A stretch of DNA of 64,000 nucleotides from Gemmatimonas sp. (GTDB lineage Bacteria > Gemmatimonadota > Gemmatimonadetes > Gemmatimonadales > Gemmatimonadaceae): positions 1 to 64,000 of the forward strand of contig JAABRO010000043.1 in NCBI GenBank assembly GCA_011390885.1. Reading direction: 5' to 3'. The notes below the pieces were generated by a model. That model was not told the DNA's origin and did not search any database. It saw nothing but the letters and a program-made list of their open reading frames with translations. Of this stretch, positions 42,723-51,113 are shown one piece after another. A program made the translations under genes and the position numbers. Each line of letters begins with the position of its first letter. Position 1 is the first letter of the stretch.

Positions 42723-43481
42723 ATGAGCATGCTTCGTTCACTCCGACACGCCATCCTGCCGGCCGTGGCCATTGCGGCCGCGAGCGCCGCCCTCGTGGCC
42801 TCTCCCCTTGCCGCCCAGCCCATGATGCAGCACCAGCCCCCGCCGCAGATCACGATCACCGCGCAGGGTGACGTGCAGGTGACGCCCGACCGCGCCCGCA
42901 TTACCCTGGGTGTGGAGACGGAAGCGAAGACGGCGCAGGAAGCCGCCCAGCTGAACGCGAACGCCCAGACCCGCATCGTGGAGGCCGTGCGCAAGGCGGG
43001 CATTCCCGCGGCGAGCATTCGCACCACCGGCTACAACGTGGCCCCCAAGCAGCAGTACCTCCCCGAAACGCGCACCTGGCGGGTGGACGGCTATCAGGTC
43101 ACGAACCTGGTGGTGATCGTGGTGGAGCCCGTTGCGAAGGCCGGCGAGGTGATCGATGCGGCCCTCAACGCGGGCGCGAACCGCGTCGCGGGGCTCTCCT
43201 TCGAGGTGAAGGACCCGACACCGGCGCGCGAGCAGGCGATCACGAACGCGGTGGCGCGCGCGCGGCGCGAGGCCGAGATCGCGGCCAAGGCGGCCGGCGG
43301 CGAGGTGGCGGGGCTGCTCGAGCTGAACGTGGACAGCTACGACGCCTCGCCGCGCCCGATGATGGTGATGGAGTCGATGCGCGCCGATGCGGCATCGACC
43401 CCGATCAGCGAGGGTACGCAGGCGGTGACGGTGAGCGTGACCACGCGCTGGGCGTTTCGTGCGCCCGGCTCGAACCCCTGA
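42723..43481 (+). CDS. Exported SIMPL-domain (DUF541) protein
   Basis: A 252-residue exported protein with a signal peptide ([21 protein letters not shown]). The SIMPL domain occupies most of the rest: ITITAQGDVQVTPDRARITL, VRKAGIPAASIRTTGYNVAP, TWRVDGYQVTNLVVIVVEP, AVARARREAEIAAKAAGGEV, EGTQAVTVSVTTRWAF. The fold belongs to DUF541 (YggE) proteins, which are periplasmic and linked to oxidative or envelope stress; the precise reaction is unknown. The ATG at 42723 follows a 182-bp region that includes the TTCGGTA palindrome. Confidence 0.9.
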   Translation: MSMLRSLRHAILPAVAIAAASAALVASPLAAQPMMQHQPPPQITITAQGDVQVTPDRARITLGVETEAKTAQEAAQLNANAQTRIVEAVRKAGIPAASIRTTGYNVAPKQQYLPETRTWRVDGYQVTNLVVIVVEPVAKAGEVIDAALNAGANRVAGLSFEVKDPTPAREQAITNAVARARREAEIAAKAAGGEVAGLLELNVDSYDASPRPMMVMESMRADAASTPISEGTQAVTVSVTTRWAFRAPGSNP

Positions 43482-43552
43482 GCGCGGCCGACCCGAGCGC
43501 GCGCGACTCGAGCGCAGACCCGCGGGGCCGGCATTCGTGCTGGCCCCGTGTG

Positions 43553-43568
43553 CGTTTCACGTGAAACG
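43553..43568. promoter_or_regulatory. parS site 1
   Basis: CGTTTCACGTGAAACG has the perfect 14-bp parS core GTTTCACGTGAAAC and differs from the common TGTTTCACGTGAAACA only in the two outermost bases. ParB dimers load here as CTP-dependent clamps. It lies 252 bp upstream of parA. Confidence 0.9.
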
Positions 43569-43640
43569 TCCACCACCCTGCGGAGCGCGCGCCTTTGTGA
43601 TCCGCCCGTCGGCAGGATCACACAACGGTGCCGCGCGAAA

Positions 43641-43656
43641 CGTTCCACGTGAAACA
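43641..43656. promoter_or_regulatory. parS site 2
   Basis: CGTTCCACGTGAAACA matches 14 of 16 positions of the parS consensus; the differences are position 1 and position 5. It lies 88 bp from site 1, and probably binds ParB more weakly. Confidence 0.8.
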
Positions 43657-43819
43657 GTGCGGACGGACAGCGCGACGCCGTCCGGGCGGGCGGTGGGCAC
43701 GGTCCGGGCGGCAAGACGAGCCTGTTCATGGTCGCCAGCCGCCCACGCCCACGAAAATCGGGCGTCGATCCCCGCCCCGCGTTATACTTGACCTCCCGAT
43801 CCCCCATAGCTCCCGATCC

Positions 43820-44635
43820 GTGGCCCGCATCCTCGCAATCGCCAACCAGAAGGGCGGCGTCGGCAAGACGACCACTGCCGTCAACCTCGCCGCCTCCCTC
43901 GCCGTCGCCGAACAGCGCGTGCTCCTGCTCGATGGCGACCCGCAGGGCAACGCGACTTCCGGCCTCGGCATCAGCCGCGACGCGCTCGAGCGCGGTACCA
44001 CCTACGACCTCATGCTCGGCGAACGATCCGTCGACGAGGTCGTGCACCGCGGCGTGGGCTTCAAGCACCTCGACGTCGTGCCCGCCACACAAGACCTGGC
44101 CGGCGCCGAAGTCGAACTCGTGGACGCCGAGGATCGCGCGGACCGCGTGAAGAACGCGCTCGCCCCCGTGCTCGATCGCTACGACTATATCCTGCTCGAC
44201 TGCCCGCCCTCGCTCGGCCTCGTCACCCTGAACATGCTCGCCGCCGCGGACGCCCTCATCATTCCGCTGCAGTGCGAGTACTACGCGCTCGAGGGGCTCT
44301 CGCAGCTGCTCGGCACCGTGCAGCGGGTGCAGGAGCACCTCAACGAGAAGCTCGAGATCGGCGGCGTGCTGCTCACCATGTTCGACGCGCGCCTCAACCT
44401 CTCGCGACAGGTCGTCTCCGACGCCCGTGAGCACTTCGGCGATCGCGTCTTCGACACCATCGTACCGCGCAACATCCGCCTCGCCGAAGCGCCGTCGTTC
44501 GGCAAGCCGATCGTGCTGTACGACATCACCTCGGTGGGAGCCCAGGCCTACATGGCCGTGGCGCGCGAACTGCTCGCGCGCGATGCCGCCCTCGCCGCCC
44601 GCGACTCGGATGGCGCCGAGTCCCCCGACGCCTGA
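43820..44635 (+). CDS. parA: ParA-family chromosome partition ATPase
   Basis: A 271-residue Walker-type ATPase (ParA/Soj) that moves the ParB-parS origin complex. The deviant Walker A motif is NQKGGVGKTTTAVNLAASLA near residue 8, then VLLLDGDPQGNATSGLGI, the Walker B region YDYILLDCPPSLGLVTLNML, IPLQCEYYALEGLSQLLGTV. The GTG at 43820 (VARILAIANQ) is the natural start; the frame extends upstream through the parS region but that part is not protein-like. It is followed by parB after 14 bp. Confidence 0.96.
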   Translation: MARILAIANQKGGVGKTTTAVNLAASLAVAEQRVLLLDGDPQGNATSGLGISRDALERGTTYDLMLGERSVDEVVHRGVGFKHLDVVPATQDLAGAEVELVDAEDRADRVKNALAPVLDRYDYILLDCPPSLGLVTLNMLAAADALIIPLQCEYYALEGLSQLLGTVQRVQEHLNEKLEIGGVLLTMFDARLNLSRQVVSDAREHFGDRVFDTIVPRNIRLAEAPSFGKPIVLYDITSVGAQAYMAVARELLARDAALAARDSDGAESPDA

Positions 44636-44649
44636 CCACGGATCGAGCC

Positions 44650-45621
44650 ATGGCCACCCCACCCCCCTCTGAACCCGGACGTCGTCTCGGCCGAGGTCTC
44701 GATGCCCTGCTGGGTGCGCGCAAGCCCGCCGCCGGCTCGGCGCCGACACCTACCGAACAACCACCGGCACCGAACGATCCGGACGCGGGCACGCTCCGAC
44801 GCATCCCGCTCGGACAGATCCGCCCCAATCCCTTCCAGCCGCGCCAGGAGTTCCGACCCGAACAGTTGGCCGACCTGGAAGCGAGCCTCAAGGCGAACGG
44901 GCTACTCCAGCCGATCACCGTCCGGCCGGCGTCGGCAGGAACCGGCTTCGAACTCATCGCCGGCGAACGACGCTTCCGCGCCGCCACCCGACTCGGCTGG
45001 ACCGAGATCCCCGCGCTCATCAAGACCGTGGACGACCGGGACGCCCTGTCCCTCGCCCTCGTCGAGAACCTCCAGCGCGCCGACCTTGATCCTATAGAAG
45101 AGGCCGAGGGCTACCAGCGGCTGCAGCAGGAGTTCAGCGCCACCCAGCAGCAGGTCGCCGACGCCGTCGGCAAGGACCGCTCCACGGTGGCCAACGCGCT
45201 GCGCCTGCTGCAGCTGCCGGCCAGCGTGCGCCGACTGCTCCAGGAAGGGCAGCTCACCACCGGTCACGCACGCGCCCTGCTCGGCCTCACCTCCGAGCGC
45301 GCCATGGCCGACCTCGCCCGCGAAACCGCCGCCGCCGGCCTGTCAGTGCGCGAAGTGGAGCGCCGCGTGAAGGCGGCGCGGCCGGCCACCAGCAGCGTGC
45401 CCGGGGCGAAGCCGCCGGCCGCGGCCGCTGCCGGTGCGCCCGCCGCCTCGAGCGCCGCCGCGGCCGAAACCCGTCGCCTCGAGGAGCTGCTCCGCCGGCG
45501 CCTCCAGACGCAGGTGCAGATCGCCGCCGCGGGACGGGATCGCGGAGAGCTCCGCATTGCGTTCACCTCGAACGACGACCTGGAACGCCTGCTCGAGCTC
45601 ATGGGCGTCACGTTCGATTGA
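44650..45621 (+). CDS. parB: ParB-family chromosome partition protein
   Basis: A 323-residue ParB (Spo0J). The N-terminal ParB/Srx CTP-binding domain includes IPLGQIRPNPFQPRQEFRPE, the CTPase motif AGERRFRAATRLGWTEIP and LALVENLQRADLDPIEEAEG. The HTH for parS is around VADAVGKDRSTVANALRLLQ, with LTTGHARALLGL behind it. An Ala/Pro linker (about residues 255-275) leads to a C-terminal dimerisation helix (TRRLEELLRRRLQTQVQI) ending LLELMGVTFD. It binds the parS sites upstream of parA. The ATG at 44650 lies in the LGRGLDALLG leader typical of ParB, which contacts ParA. Confidence 0.97.
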   Translation: MATPPPSEPGRRLGRGLDALLGARKPAAGSAPTPTEQPPAPNDPDAGTLRRIPLGQIRPNPFQPRQEFRPEQLADLEASLKANGLLQPITVRPASAGTGFELIAGERRFRAATRLGWTEIPALIKTVDDRDALSLALVENLQRADLDPIEEAEGYQRLQQEFSATQQQVADAVGKDRSTVANALRLLQLPASVRRLLQEGQLTTGHARALLGLTSERAMADLARETAAAGLSVREVERRVKAARPATSSVPGAKPPAAAAAGAPAASSAAAAETRRLEELLRRRLQTQVQIAAAGRDRGELRIAFTSNDDLERLLELMGVTFD

Positions 45622-45713
45622 CACACGCCGCACCTGCGCCATCAGCAACTCCACACAAAGGCACAGGATTTCGACACACAAGGGCGTCACACACGCGCCA
45701 CACAAGCACCACA

Positions 45714-46763
45714 ATGCTGATTTCCGAGCGTTTCTCTCAGACTCGAACACGCCGCTCGGCGCTCCGCCTGCTCGCGGCCCTCGGCGCGTCCGCCCTGGTC
45801 GCGGCCTGCGGCGGTGGGACCGCGGGCAGCGCCGATGCCTTCCGCGTGGCGCTGCTCACCCCCGGCCCGATCTCGGATCAGGCCTGGAATGGCGGCGCGT
45901 ACGCCGGCCTCCTGGCCATCCGCGACTCCATGGGCGCCGAGGTCAGCCACATCCAGACGAAAACGCCAGCCGAGTTCGAGGAGAACTTCCGGCAGTATGG
46001 CGCGCAGGGGTACCGCCTCGTGGTCGGCCACGGATTCGAGTTCCAGGACGCGGCGATGCGAGTCGCCCCGGACTTCCCCAACACCGTGTTCGTCTGCACC
46101 TCCGGCAACGCCACCGCCCCGAACCTCGCGGGCATGAACTTCGCCTTCGAGGAAGCTTCCTTTCAGGCCGGCATGATCGCGGCCCAGCTCTCGACCTCCG
46201 GCGTGATCGGCGCCATCGGCGGCACCGAGCTCCCACCCGTACGCGCGAGCTTCATCGCCTTCGAGCGTGGTGCGAAGCTGGTGCGCCCCGACATCACCGT
46301 GCTCGTGGCCTACCTTGGCACCTGGGATGACGTGGCCGCCGGCAAGGAGCAGGCCCTCGCCCAGATCGCCCGCGGGGCCGACATCCTCTTCCAGAACGCC
46401 GACGCCGCAGGCCTGGGCATCTTCGCCGCCGCGCGGGAAAAGAACGTGCTCACCTTCGGCGCCAACGCGAACCAGAACGACATCGCCCCTGATCACGTGA
46501 TCGGTTCGGTGGTGATCGACCTGCCACGTGCGCTGCTCCTCGTTGCGCGCGAGGTGGAGAGCGGTGCCTTCCAGAGCACGGTGTACCAGCTCGGGCTGCG
46601 CGCCGGCGTGGTGAACCTCGTACTCAACCCGCGTCTCGAGTCGCGCATCCCGGCCGACCTGCGCGCGCGCGTCGATTCCGTGGGCACGGCCATCATCGAG
46701 GGGCGCTTCCATGACATGGATGACGTGCTGCGCCCCGCCGACCGTGCCGGCACCTCGCCCTGA
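45714..46763 (+). CDS. BMP-family lipoprotein, substrate-binding part of a nucleoside-type ABC importer
   Basis: A 349-residue lipoprotein (RRSALRLLAALGASALVAACGGG). The mature protein is a BMP/Med family periplasmic-binding protein: FRVALLTPGPISDQAWNGGA, YGAQGYRLVVGHGFEFQDAA, VFVCTSGNATAPNLAGMNFA, EASFQAGMIAA, GVIGAIGGTELPPVRASFIA, ADILFQNADAAGLGIFAAAR. Family members such as PnrA bind purine nucleosides. With the ATPase and permeases downstream it forms an importer. The 92-bp leader after parB carries three CACACAA units and no Shine-Dalgarno before ATG 45714, so translation initiation may be unusual. Nif3 and importer genes follow on the same strand. Confidence 0.93.
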   Translation: MLISERFSQTRTRRSALRLLAALGASALVAACGGGTAGSADAFRVALLTPGPISDQAWNGGAYAGLLAIRDSMGAEVSHIQTKTPAEFEENFRQYGAQGYRLVVGHGFEFQDAAMRVAPDFPNTVFVCTSGNATAPNLAGMNFAFEEASFQAGMIAAQLSTSGVIGAIGGTELPPVRASFIAFERGAKLVRPDITVLVAYLGTWDDVAAGKEQALAQIARGADILFQNADAAGLGIFAAAREKNVLTFGANANQNDIAPDHVIGSVVIDLPRALLLVAREVESGAFQSTVYQLGLRAGVVNLVLNPRLESRIPADLRARVDSVGTAIIEGRFHDMDDVLRPADRAGTSP

Positions 46764-46791
46764 CCGAGCGCCCCACGCCCCGAGCGAGCCC

Positions 46792-47598
46792 ATGACCGCT
46801 GACCGCCCCGCACGCCGTCCCACCGCCGTTCCCCTCGACGAGGTCGTGCGCGCGCTCGACACCGAGCTGCGCACGGCCGAGGTCTCGGACTACCCCGGCG
46901 CGCACAACGGGCTGCAGGTCGCCAACCGACGCGGCGTGTCGCGCGTGGCCACGGCCGTGGATGCGTCGCGGGACACGATCCGCGCCGCGGCCGACGCGGG
47001 TGCCGACCTGCTCGTGGTGCACCACGGCCTCTTCTGGGGCGGCGTGCAGCCGATCCGCGGCGTGACCTACGAGCGCCTGCGCCTGCTCTTCGACCACGAC
47101 ATCGCCCTTTACAGCACGCACCTCCCGCTCGACGCGCACCCCACGCTCGGCAACAACGTGCAGCTGGCCCACGCCCTCGGCCTCGTGCCCACGGATGGCT
47201 TCGCGCAGCACAAGGGCTTCGCGATCGGAGTGCGCGGCGACGCCGACCTCGACACGGCCGACCTCGTGGAGCGCGCCCAGCGCTATGCCGCCTCGTACGG
47301 TGGCACCGTGCGCACCTCGCTGCCGCCGCACGGCCGTCGCACCACGCGCTGGGCCCTCTGCACCGGCGGCGGCGCCAACAGCGACTCGCTGCGCGAAGCG
47401 GACGCGCTCGGCGTGGACACGCTCATCGTGGGCGAAGGTCCGCATCACACCGCCGTGGACGCGATCGAGCACGACCTCTGCATCCTCTACGCGGGGCACT
47501 ACGCCACCGAAACGCTCGGTGTGCAGGCGCTCGGCGCGTGGCTCGACCACACGTTTGCCCTCCCGCACCAGTTCCTCCTGCACCCCACGGGACTGTGA
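46792..47598 (+). CDS. Nif3-like dinuclear metal centre protein (GTP cyclohydrolase 1 type 2/NIF3)
   Basis: A 268-residue Nif3/DUF34 protein. The family forms hexameric toroids with a two-metal site; the biochemical function is not established. Metal residues appear in LLVVHHGLFWGGVQPIRGVT (His pair) and in the C-terminal LIVGEGPHHTAVDAIEHDLC and LYAGHYATETLGVQALGAWL. YSTHLPLDAHPTLGNNVQLA is another family mark. ATG 46792 has only a weak GAGCGAG upstream. It lies between the BMP lipoprotein gene (28 bp gap) and the ABC ATPase gene (10 bp gap), inside the importer operon. Confidence 0.93.
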   Translation: MTADRPARRPTAVPLDEVVRALDTELRTAEVSDYPGAHNGLQVANRRGVSRVATAVDASRDTIRAAADAGADLLVVHHGLFWGGVQPIRGVTYERLRLLFDHDIALYSTHLPLDAHPTLGNNVQLAHALGLVPTDGFAQHKGFAIGVRGDADLDTADLVERAQRYAASYGGTVRTSLPPHGRRTTRWALCTGGGANSDSLREADALGVDTLIVGEGPHHTAVDAIEHDLCILYAGHYATETLGVQALGAWLDHTFALPHQFLLHPTGL

Positions 47599-47608
47599 GG
47601 CCCTGCGC

Positions 47609-49099
47609 GTGAGCGCACCCGCCGCGTCGCCGTCCGTCCTCACATTGCGCGGCGTGCACAAGCGCTTCGGCGACGTGCATGCCCTGCGCGACGTGACGCT
47701 CGAGGTGCGGCCCGGCACCGTACACGCACTCCTGGGCGAGAACGGGGCCGGCAAGTCCACGCTCATGCGCGTGGCGTTCGGTCTCGTGCGTCCGGACGCG
47801 GGCACGATCGTGGTGAGCGGATCGCCGATGGCCACACCCTTCACGCCGCTACAGGCAATCGCGCGCGGCATCGGCATGGTGCACCAGCACTTTACGCTCG
47901 TGTCGGCGATGACGGTGGCCGAGAATGTCGCGCTGGGAGCGAGCGGGAGGTACGCACCCGACGTCGTGGCCGCGCGCATTCGCGACATCGGCGAGCGCAC
48001 GGGGCTCGTGCTCGATCCTGCCGCGCGCGTGAGCGACTTGCCGGTGAGCGCGCAGCAGCGGTGTGAGATCGTGAAGGCGCTCGCGCGCGACGTGCGCGTG
48101 CTCATTCTCGACGAGCCCACCGCGGTGCTCGCCCCCGACGAAGCCGCCGCCCTGCTGCAGTGGGTGCGCCACTTCGCCGACGCCGACCCCTCGCACGCCG
48201 TGGTGCTGATCACGCACAAGTTGCGCGATGCGCTCGCCATGGCCGACGACATCACGGTGCTGCGCCGCGGGCAGCGTGTGCTGTGCGCCGCGGCGCGCGA
48301 ATGCACGGAAGCCTCCCTGGCCGACGCCATGCTCGGCCCTGACGAGCGCGCCCGCGCGCTCGATGAGGAAGTCGTGCCGCACATGACGTCACATGACGAC
48401 AGCGTGGGCGCGCACCATGAAGTCGTGTTTGCGGATGCGCTCGACGTGCGCGACACGCGCGGCGTGATGCGGGTGAAGCGGGCGTCGTTCGCCGTGCGCA
48501 CCGGCGAGATCGTGGGCGTCGCGGCGGTGGAGGGATCGGGGCAGCACGAACTGCTGCGCGCCGTCGCCGGCCTGCTGCCCACCACGTCCGGTCGCCTGCG
48601 CGTGCCCGACGACATCGCCTTCGTGCCGGAGGACCGGCACCGCGACGCGCTGCTGCTCGATGCATCGCTCACCGAGAACCTGGCGTTGCGCGACGCGGGG
48701 ACGCGCCGCGGCCGCCTGCCCTGGGCCGAGTTCGCGCAGCGCACGCGCGACCTGCTCGACCAGCGCGACGTGCGCGCGGCGTCGGCCACGGTCCTGGCGC
48801 GCACGCTCTCGGGCGGCAACCAGCAGAAGTTCATCCTCGCGCGCGCGCTCGACGATGCACCGCCCGCGCTCGTGGTGGAGAACCCCACGCGCGGTCTCGA
48901 CTTCCGCGCCACCGCGGCGGTGCACGATGCGCTGCGCGATGCGCGCGACGCCGGCATCGCGATCCTGCTCTACAGCAGCGACCTCGACGAGGTGCTGCAG
49001 CTCGCCGACCGCGTGCTCGCGCTGCACGACGGGGAACTGCGCGCGGTGCCACGCGACCGCGACATCGTGGGGCGCGCCATGCTGGGTGCCGCCTCATGA
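47609..49099 (+). CDS. ABC transporter ATPase with two nucleotide-binding domains (nucleoside type)
   Basis: A 496-residue protein with two fused ABC domains, as in NupA/RbsA-type importers. The first has Walker A LLGENGAGKSTLMRVAFGLV near residue 43, Q-loop MVHQHFTL, a degenerate signature (LPVSAQQRCEIVKALA) and Walker B VLILDEPTAVLAPDE. The second has the altered P-loop region VAAVEGSGQHELLRAVAGLL that is typical of this class, signature LSGGNQQKFILARAL and LVVENPTRGLDFRA with Asn in place of the usual Asp-Glu pair. The second domain is therefore likely less active. GTG start at 47609 follows the Nif3 stop by 10 bp; its stop overlaps the first permease start (ATGA). Confidence 0.93.
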   Translation: MSAPAASPSVLTLRGVHKRFGDVHALRDVTLEVRPGTVHALLGENGAGKSTLMRVAFGLVRPDAGTIVVSGSPMATPFTPLQAIARGIGMVHQHFTLVSAMTVAENVALGASGRYAPDVVAARIRDIGERTGLVLDPAARVSDLPVSAQQRCEIVKALARDVRVLILDEPTAVLAPDEAAALLQWVRHFADADPSHAVVLITHKLRDALAMADDITVLRRGQRVLCAAARECTEASLADAMLGPDERARALDEEVVPHMTSHDDSVGAHHEVVFADALDVRDTRGVMRVKRASFAVRTGEIVGVAAVEGSGQHELLRAVAGLLPTTSGRLRVPDDIAFVPEDRHRDALLLDASLTENLALRDAGTRRGRLPWAEFAQRTRDLLDQRDVRAASATVLARTLSGGNQQKFILARALDDAPPALVVENPTRGLDFRATAAVHDALRDARDAGIAILLYSSDLDEVLQLADRVLALHDGELRAVPRDRDIVGRAMLGAAS

Positions 49100-50181
49100 C
49101 CGCAACCCCGACCTCGTCGGTGCTCGCAGCAAACGTTGGCCGCGAAGGACGTGGCGCCCTGGGCCAGGTCGCGCAGGTGGCCACGCTCGTCGCGATCACG
49201 ATGGGCCTGCTCGTGCTGCTGCTGGCGGTCACAGGCTACGATCCGGCCACGGCGCTGCGCGCGCTCGCGCGCGGCGCGTTCGGCTCGTGGTACGCGTTCA
49301 CGTCGGCCACACTGGTGCGCGCCATTCCGCTCGCCCTCACCGGACTGGCCGTGGCGCTCGCCTTCCGCGCCGGGCTGCTCAACATCGGCGCCGAGGGGCA
49401 GTTGCTCGCGGGCGCCACCGCAACGGCGGCGGTGCTCGGTGCGTCCGGTGCCGTGCCGCCCCTGCTCTCGCTGCCGCTGGCGCTGGCCGCGGGCATGGCC
49501 GCCGGCGCGCTCTGGGCCGGCATTGCCGCGCTGCTGCGCCAGCGCTTCGGCGTGCTCGAAGTGATCAGCACCATCATGCTCAACTTCGTGGCGCTGTACG
49601 CAGTGGGGTGGCTGGTGCGCGGACCGCTGCAGGAACCGACCCGCATCTACCCGCAGAGCGCCTCGCTCGCGAAGGCGCTCCAACTGCCGGTACTGCTCCC
49701 CGGCACACGCCTGCACCTCGGTGTGCTGCTCGCCGTGAGCCTCGCGGTGGCGCTCTGGTGGTGGCAGCGCGCCACGGCCGGCGGCTTTCGCCTGCGCGCG
49801 GTGGGCATGAACCCACATGCGGCGGCCACGATCGGACGCGTGGACGTGGCGCGGGTGAGCCTGCTCGCCTTTCTCGCGAGCGGTGCGCTGGCGGGCCTGG
49901 GTGGCGCCGTCGAACTCACTGGCGTGACATACGCGCTCTACGAGAACCTGAGCCCAGGCTACGGCTACACGGCCATCGCCGTGGCGCTGCTCGCGCGACT
50001 CAACCCGGTCGGCGTGCTCGGCACGGCCGTGCTCTTCGGCGCGCTGCAGGCGGGCGCGAATGCCATGCAACGCGACGCCGGCGTGCCGATCGCGCTCGTG
50101 AACGTGGTCGAGGCGGTGCTCATCCTGCTGGTCATCGCCAGCGATCGCCTGCGCGGCACACGCGCCGAGGCCACCGCATGA
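49096..50181 (+). CDS. ABC transporter permease (nucleoside type, first subunit)
   Basis: A 361-residue integral membrane protein of the BPD_transp_2 family (YufP/NupB-like) with about ten helices. Characteristic parts are GLAVALAFRAGLLNIGAEGQ near residue 95, GVLEVISTIMLNFVALYAVG, the ATPase-contact loop FRLRAVGMNPHAAATIGRVD, and the final GYGYTAIAVALLARLNPVGV. It pairs with the next permease to form the channel. Starts within the ATPase stop (ATGA at 49096-49099) and ends in an ATGA overlap with the second permease. Confidence 0.93.
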   Translation: MTATPTSSVLAANVGREGRGALGQVAQVATLVAITMGLLVLLLAVTGYDPATALRALARGAFGSWYAFTSATLVRAIPLALTGLAVALAFRAGLLNIGAEGQLLAGATATAAVLGASGAVPPLLSLPLALAAGMAAGALWAGIAALLRQRFGVLEVISTIMLNFVALYAVGWLVRGPLQEPTRIYPQSASLAKALQLPVLLPGTRLHLGVLLAVSLAVALWWWQRATAGGFRLRAVGMNPHAAATIGRVDVARVSLLAFLASGALAGLGGAVELTGVTYALYENLSPGYGYTAIAVALLARLNPVGVLGTAVLFGALQAGANAMQRDAGVPIALVNVVEAVLILLVIASDRLRGTRAEATA

Positions 50182-51113
50182 TCACCCCCCTCGACGACTT
50201 CCTGGCCGCCGCCGTGCGCACGGCCACACCGCTCGCCCTCGCGGCGCTCGGCGAGTGCATTACCGAGCGCAGCGGCGTGATCAACATCGGGCTCGAGGGG
50301 GCCATCATCTGCGGCGCGTTCGCGGCCACGGTCACGGCCGGCGCCGTGGGCGGCTCGTCGGGCGTGGCGGCGGGCTTTGCGGCGGGCGCGGTCGCGGGCG
50401 TGCTGGTGACGCTGCTCTTCATGCTGTTCACCGTGTACCTGCGCGCCGACCAGATCATCACCGGCACCGCGATCACACTGTTCGCGCTCGGCCTCACCGG
50501 CCTGCTGTACAAGACCGTGTACGGTACCACCGGCGTGGGGCTCACCATTCCCACCACCGGAGAGCTGCCCATTCCCGGCCTGTCGCAGCTGCCCGTCGTG
50601 GGGCGCGCCTTCTTCGCACAACCGCTCGTGACGTACGGGCTGTACCTCGTGGTGCCACTGCTGGCCTGGTGGTTCGCGCGCACGCACGCCGGTCTCGCGC
50701 TGCGCGCCACCGGCGAAAGTCCCGATGCGGCGCTCGCCGCCGGCGTGCAGCCGCGCCGCGTGCAGGCGCTCGCCGTGCTCACCGGCGGCGCATTCGCCGG
50801 CGTGGCCGGTGCCACGCTCGTGCTCGCGCAGTCGGGCACCTTCGTGGAAGGCATGAGCGCCGGCAAGGGCTTCATCGCCATCGCCATCGTGGTGCTCGGA
50901 CGCTGGTCGCCGATCGGTGTGGCGGGTGCCGCGCTGCTCTTCGGCGGCGCCAGTGCGCTGCAATACCTCTTCCAGTCGCTCGGCTGGCGCGAGGTGCCCT
51001 ATCAACTCTTCCTCGCGCTGCCGTACGTGCTCACGCTGCTGGTGCTCGCGCGCGCGAGTGCCCGCGCACAGGCACCAGCCGCACTGGCGCGCCGGGAGCT
51101 GACCCTTGGCTGA
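50178..51113 (+). CDS. ABC transporter permease (nucleoside type, second subunit)
   Basis: A 311-residue integral membrane protein of the YufQ/NupC-type BPD_transp_2 family. Marks are [20 protein letters not shown] near residue 27, [20 protein letters not shown], the ATPase-contact segment [20 protein letters not shown], and [20 protein letters not shown]. About nine membrane helices. The long upstream open frame is an artefact of GC bias; the ATG at 50178 overlaps the previous stop. Its stop lies inside the selO start region. Confidence 0.93.
   Translation: MITPLDDFLAAAVRTATPLALAALGECITERSGVINIGLEGAIICGAFAATVTAGAVGGSSGVAAGFAAGAVAGVLVTLLFMLFTVYLRADQIITGTAITLFALGLTGLLYKTVYGTTGVGLTIPTTGELPIPGLSQLPVVGRAFFAQPLVTYGLYLVVPLLAWWFARTHAGLALRATGESPDAALAAGVQPRRVQALAVLTGGAFAGVAGATLVLAQSGTFVEGMSAGKGFIAIAIVVLGRWSPIGVAGAALLFGGASALQYLFQSLGWREVPYQLFLALPYVLTLLVLARASARAQAPAALARRELTLG

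Larger units (their letters stand above)
43482..43819. other. Partition-site region without a gene
   Basis: This 338-bp region between the SIMPL gene and parA holds two parS-like sites (listed separately) and an 8-bp inverted repeat TGTGATCC / GGATCACA (43596-43603 and 43615-43622) between them. A TATACT at 43783-43788 could be a parA -10 box, but no matching -35 is visible. Open frames here are interrupted or nonsense-like and I do not call a gene. Confidence 0.7.

Noticed and set aside
43783-43788. TATACT as parA -10 box
   Set aside because: No -35 partner and there is no other support; noted only in the region entry.
43459-43791. Open frame of about 110 codons across the parS region
   Set aside because: It contains both parS palindromes in its codons, has no protein-like composition and overlaps the SIMPL gene end.
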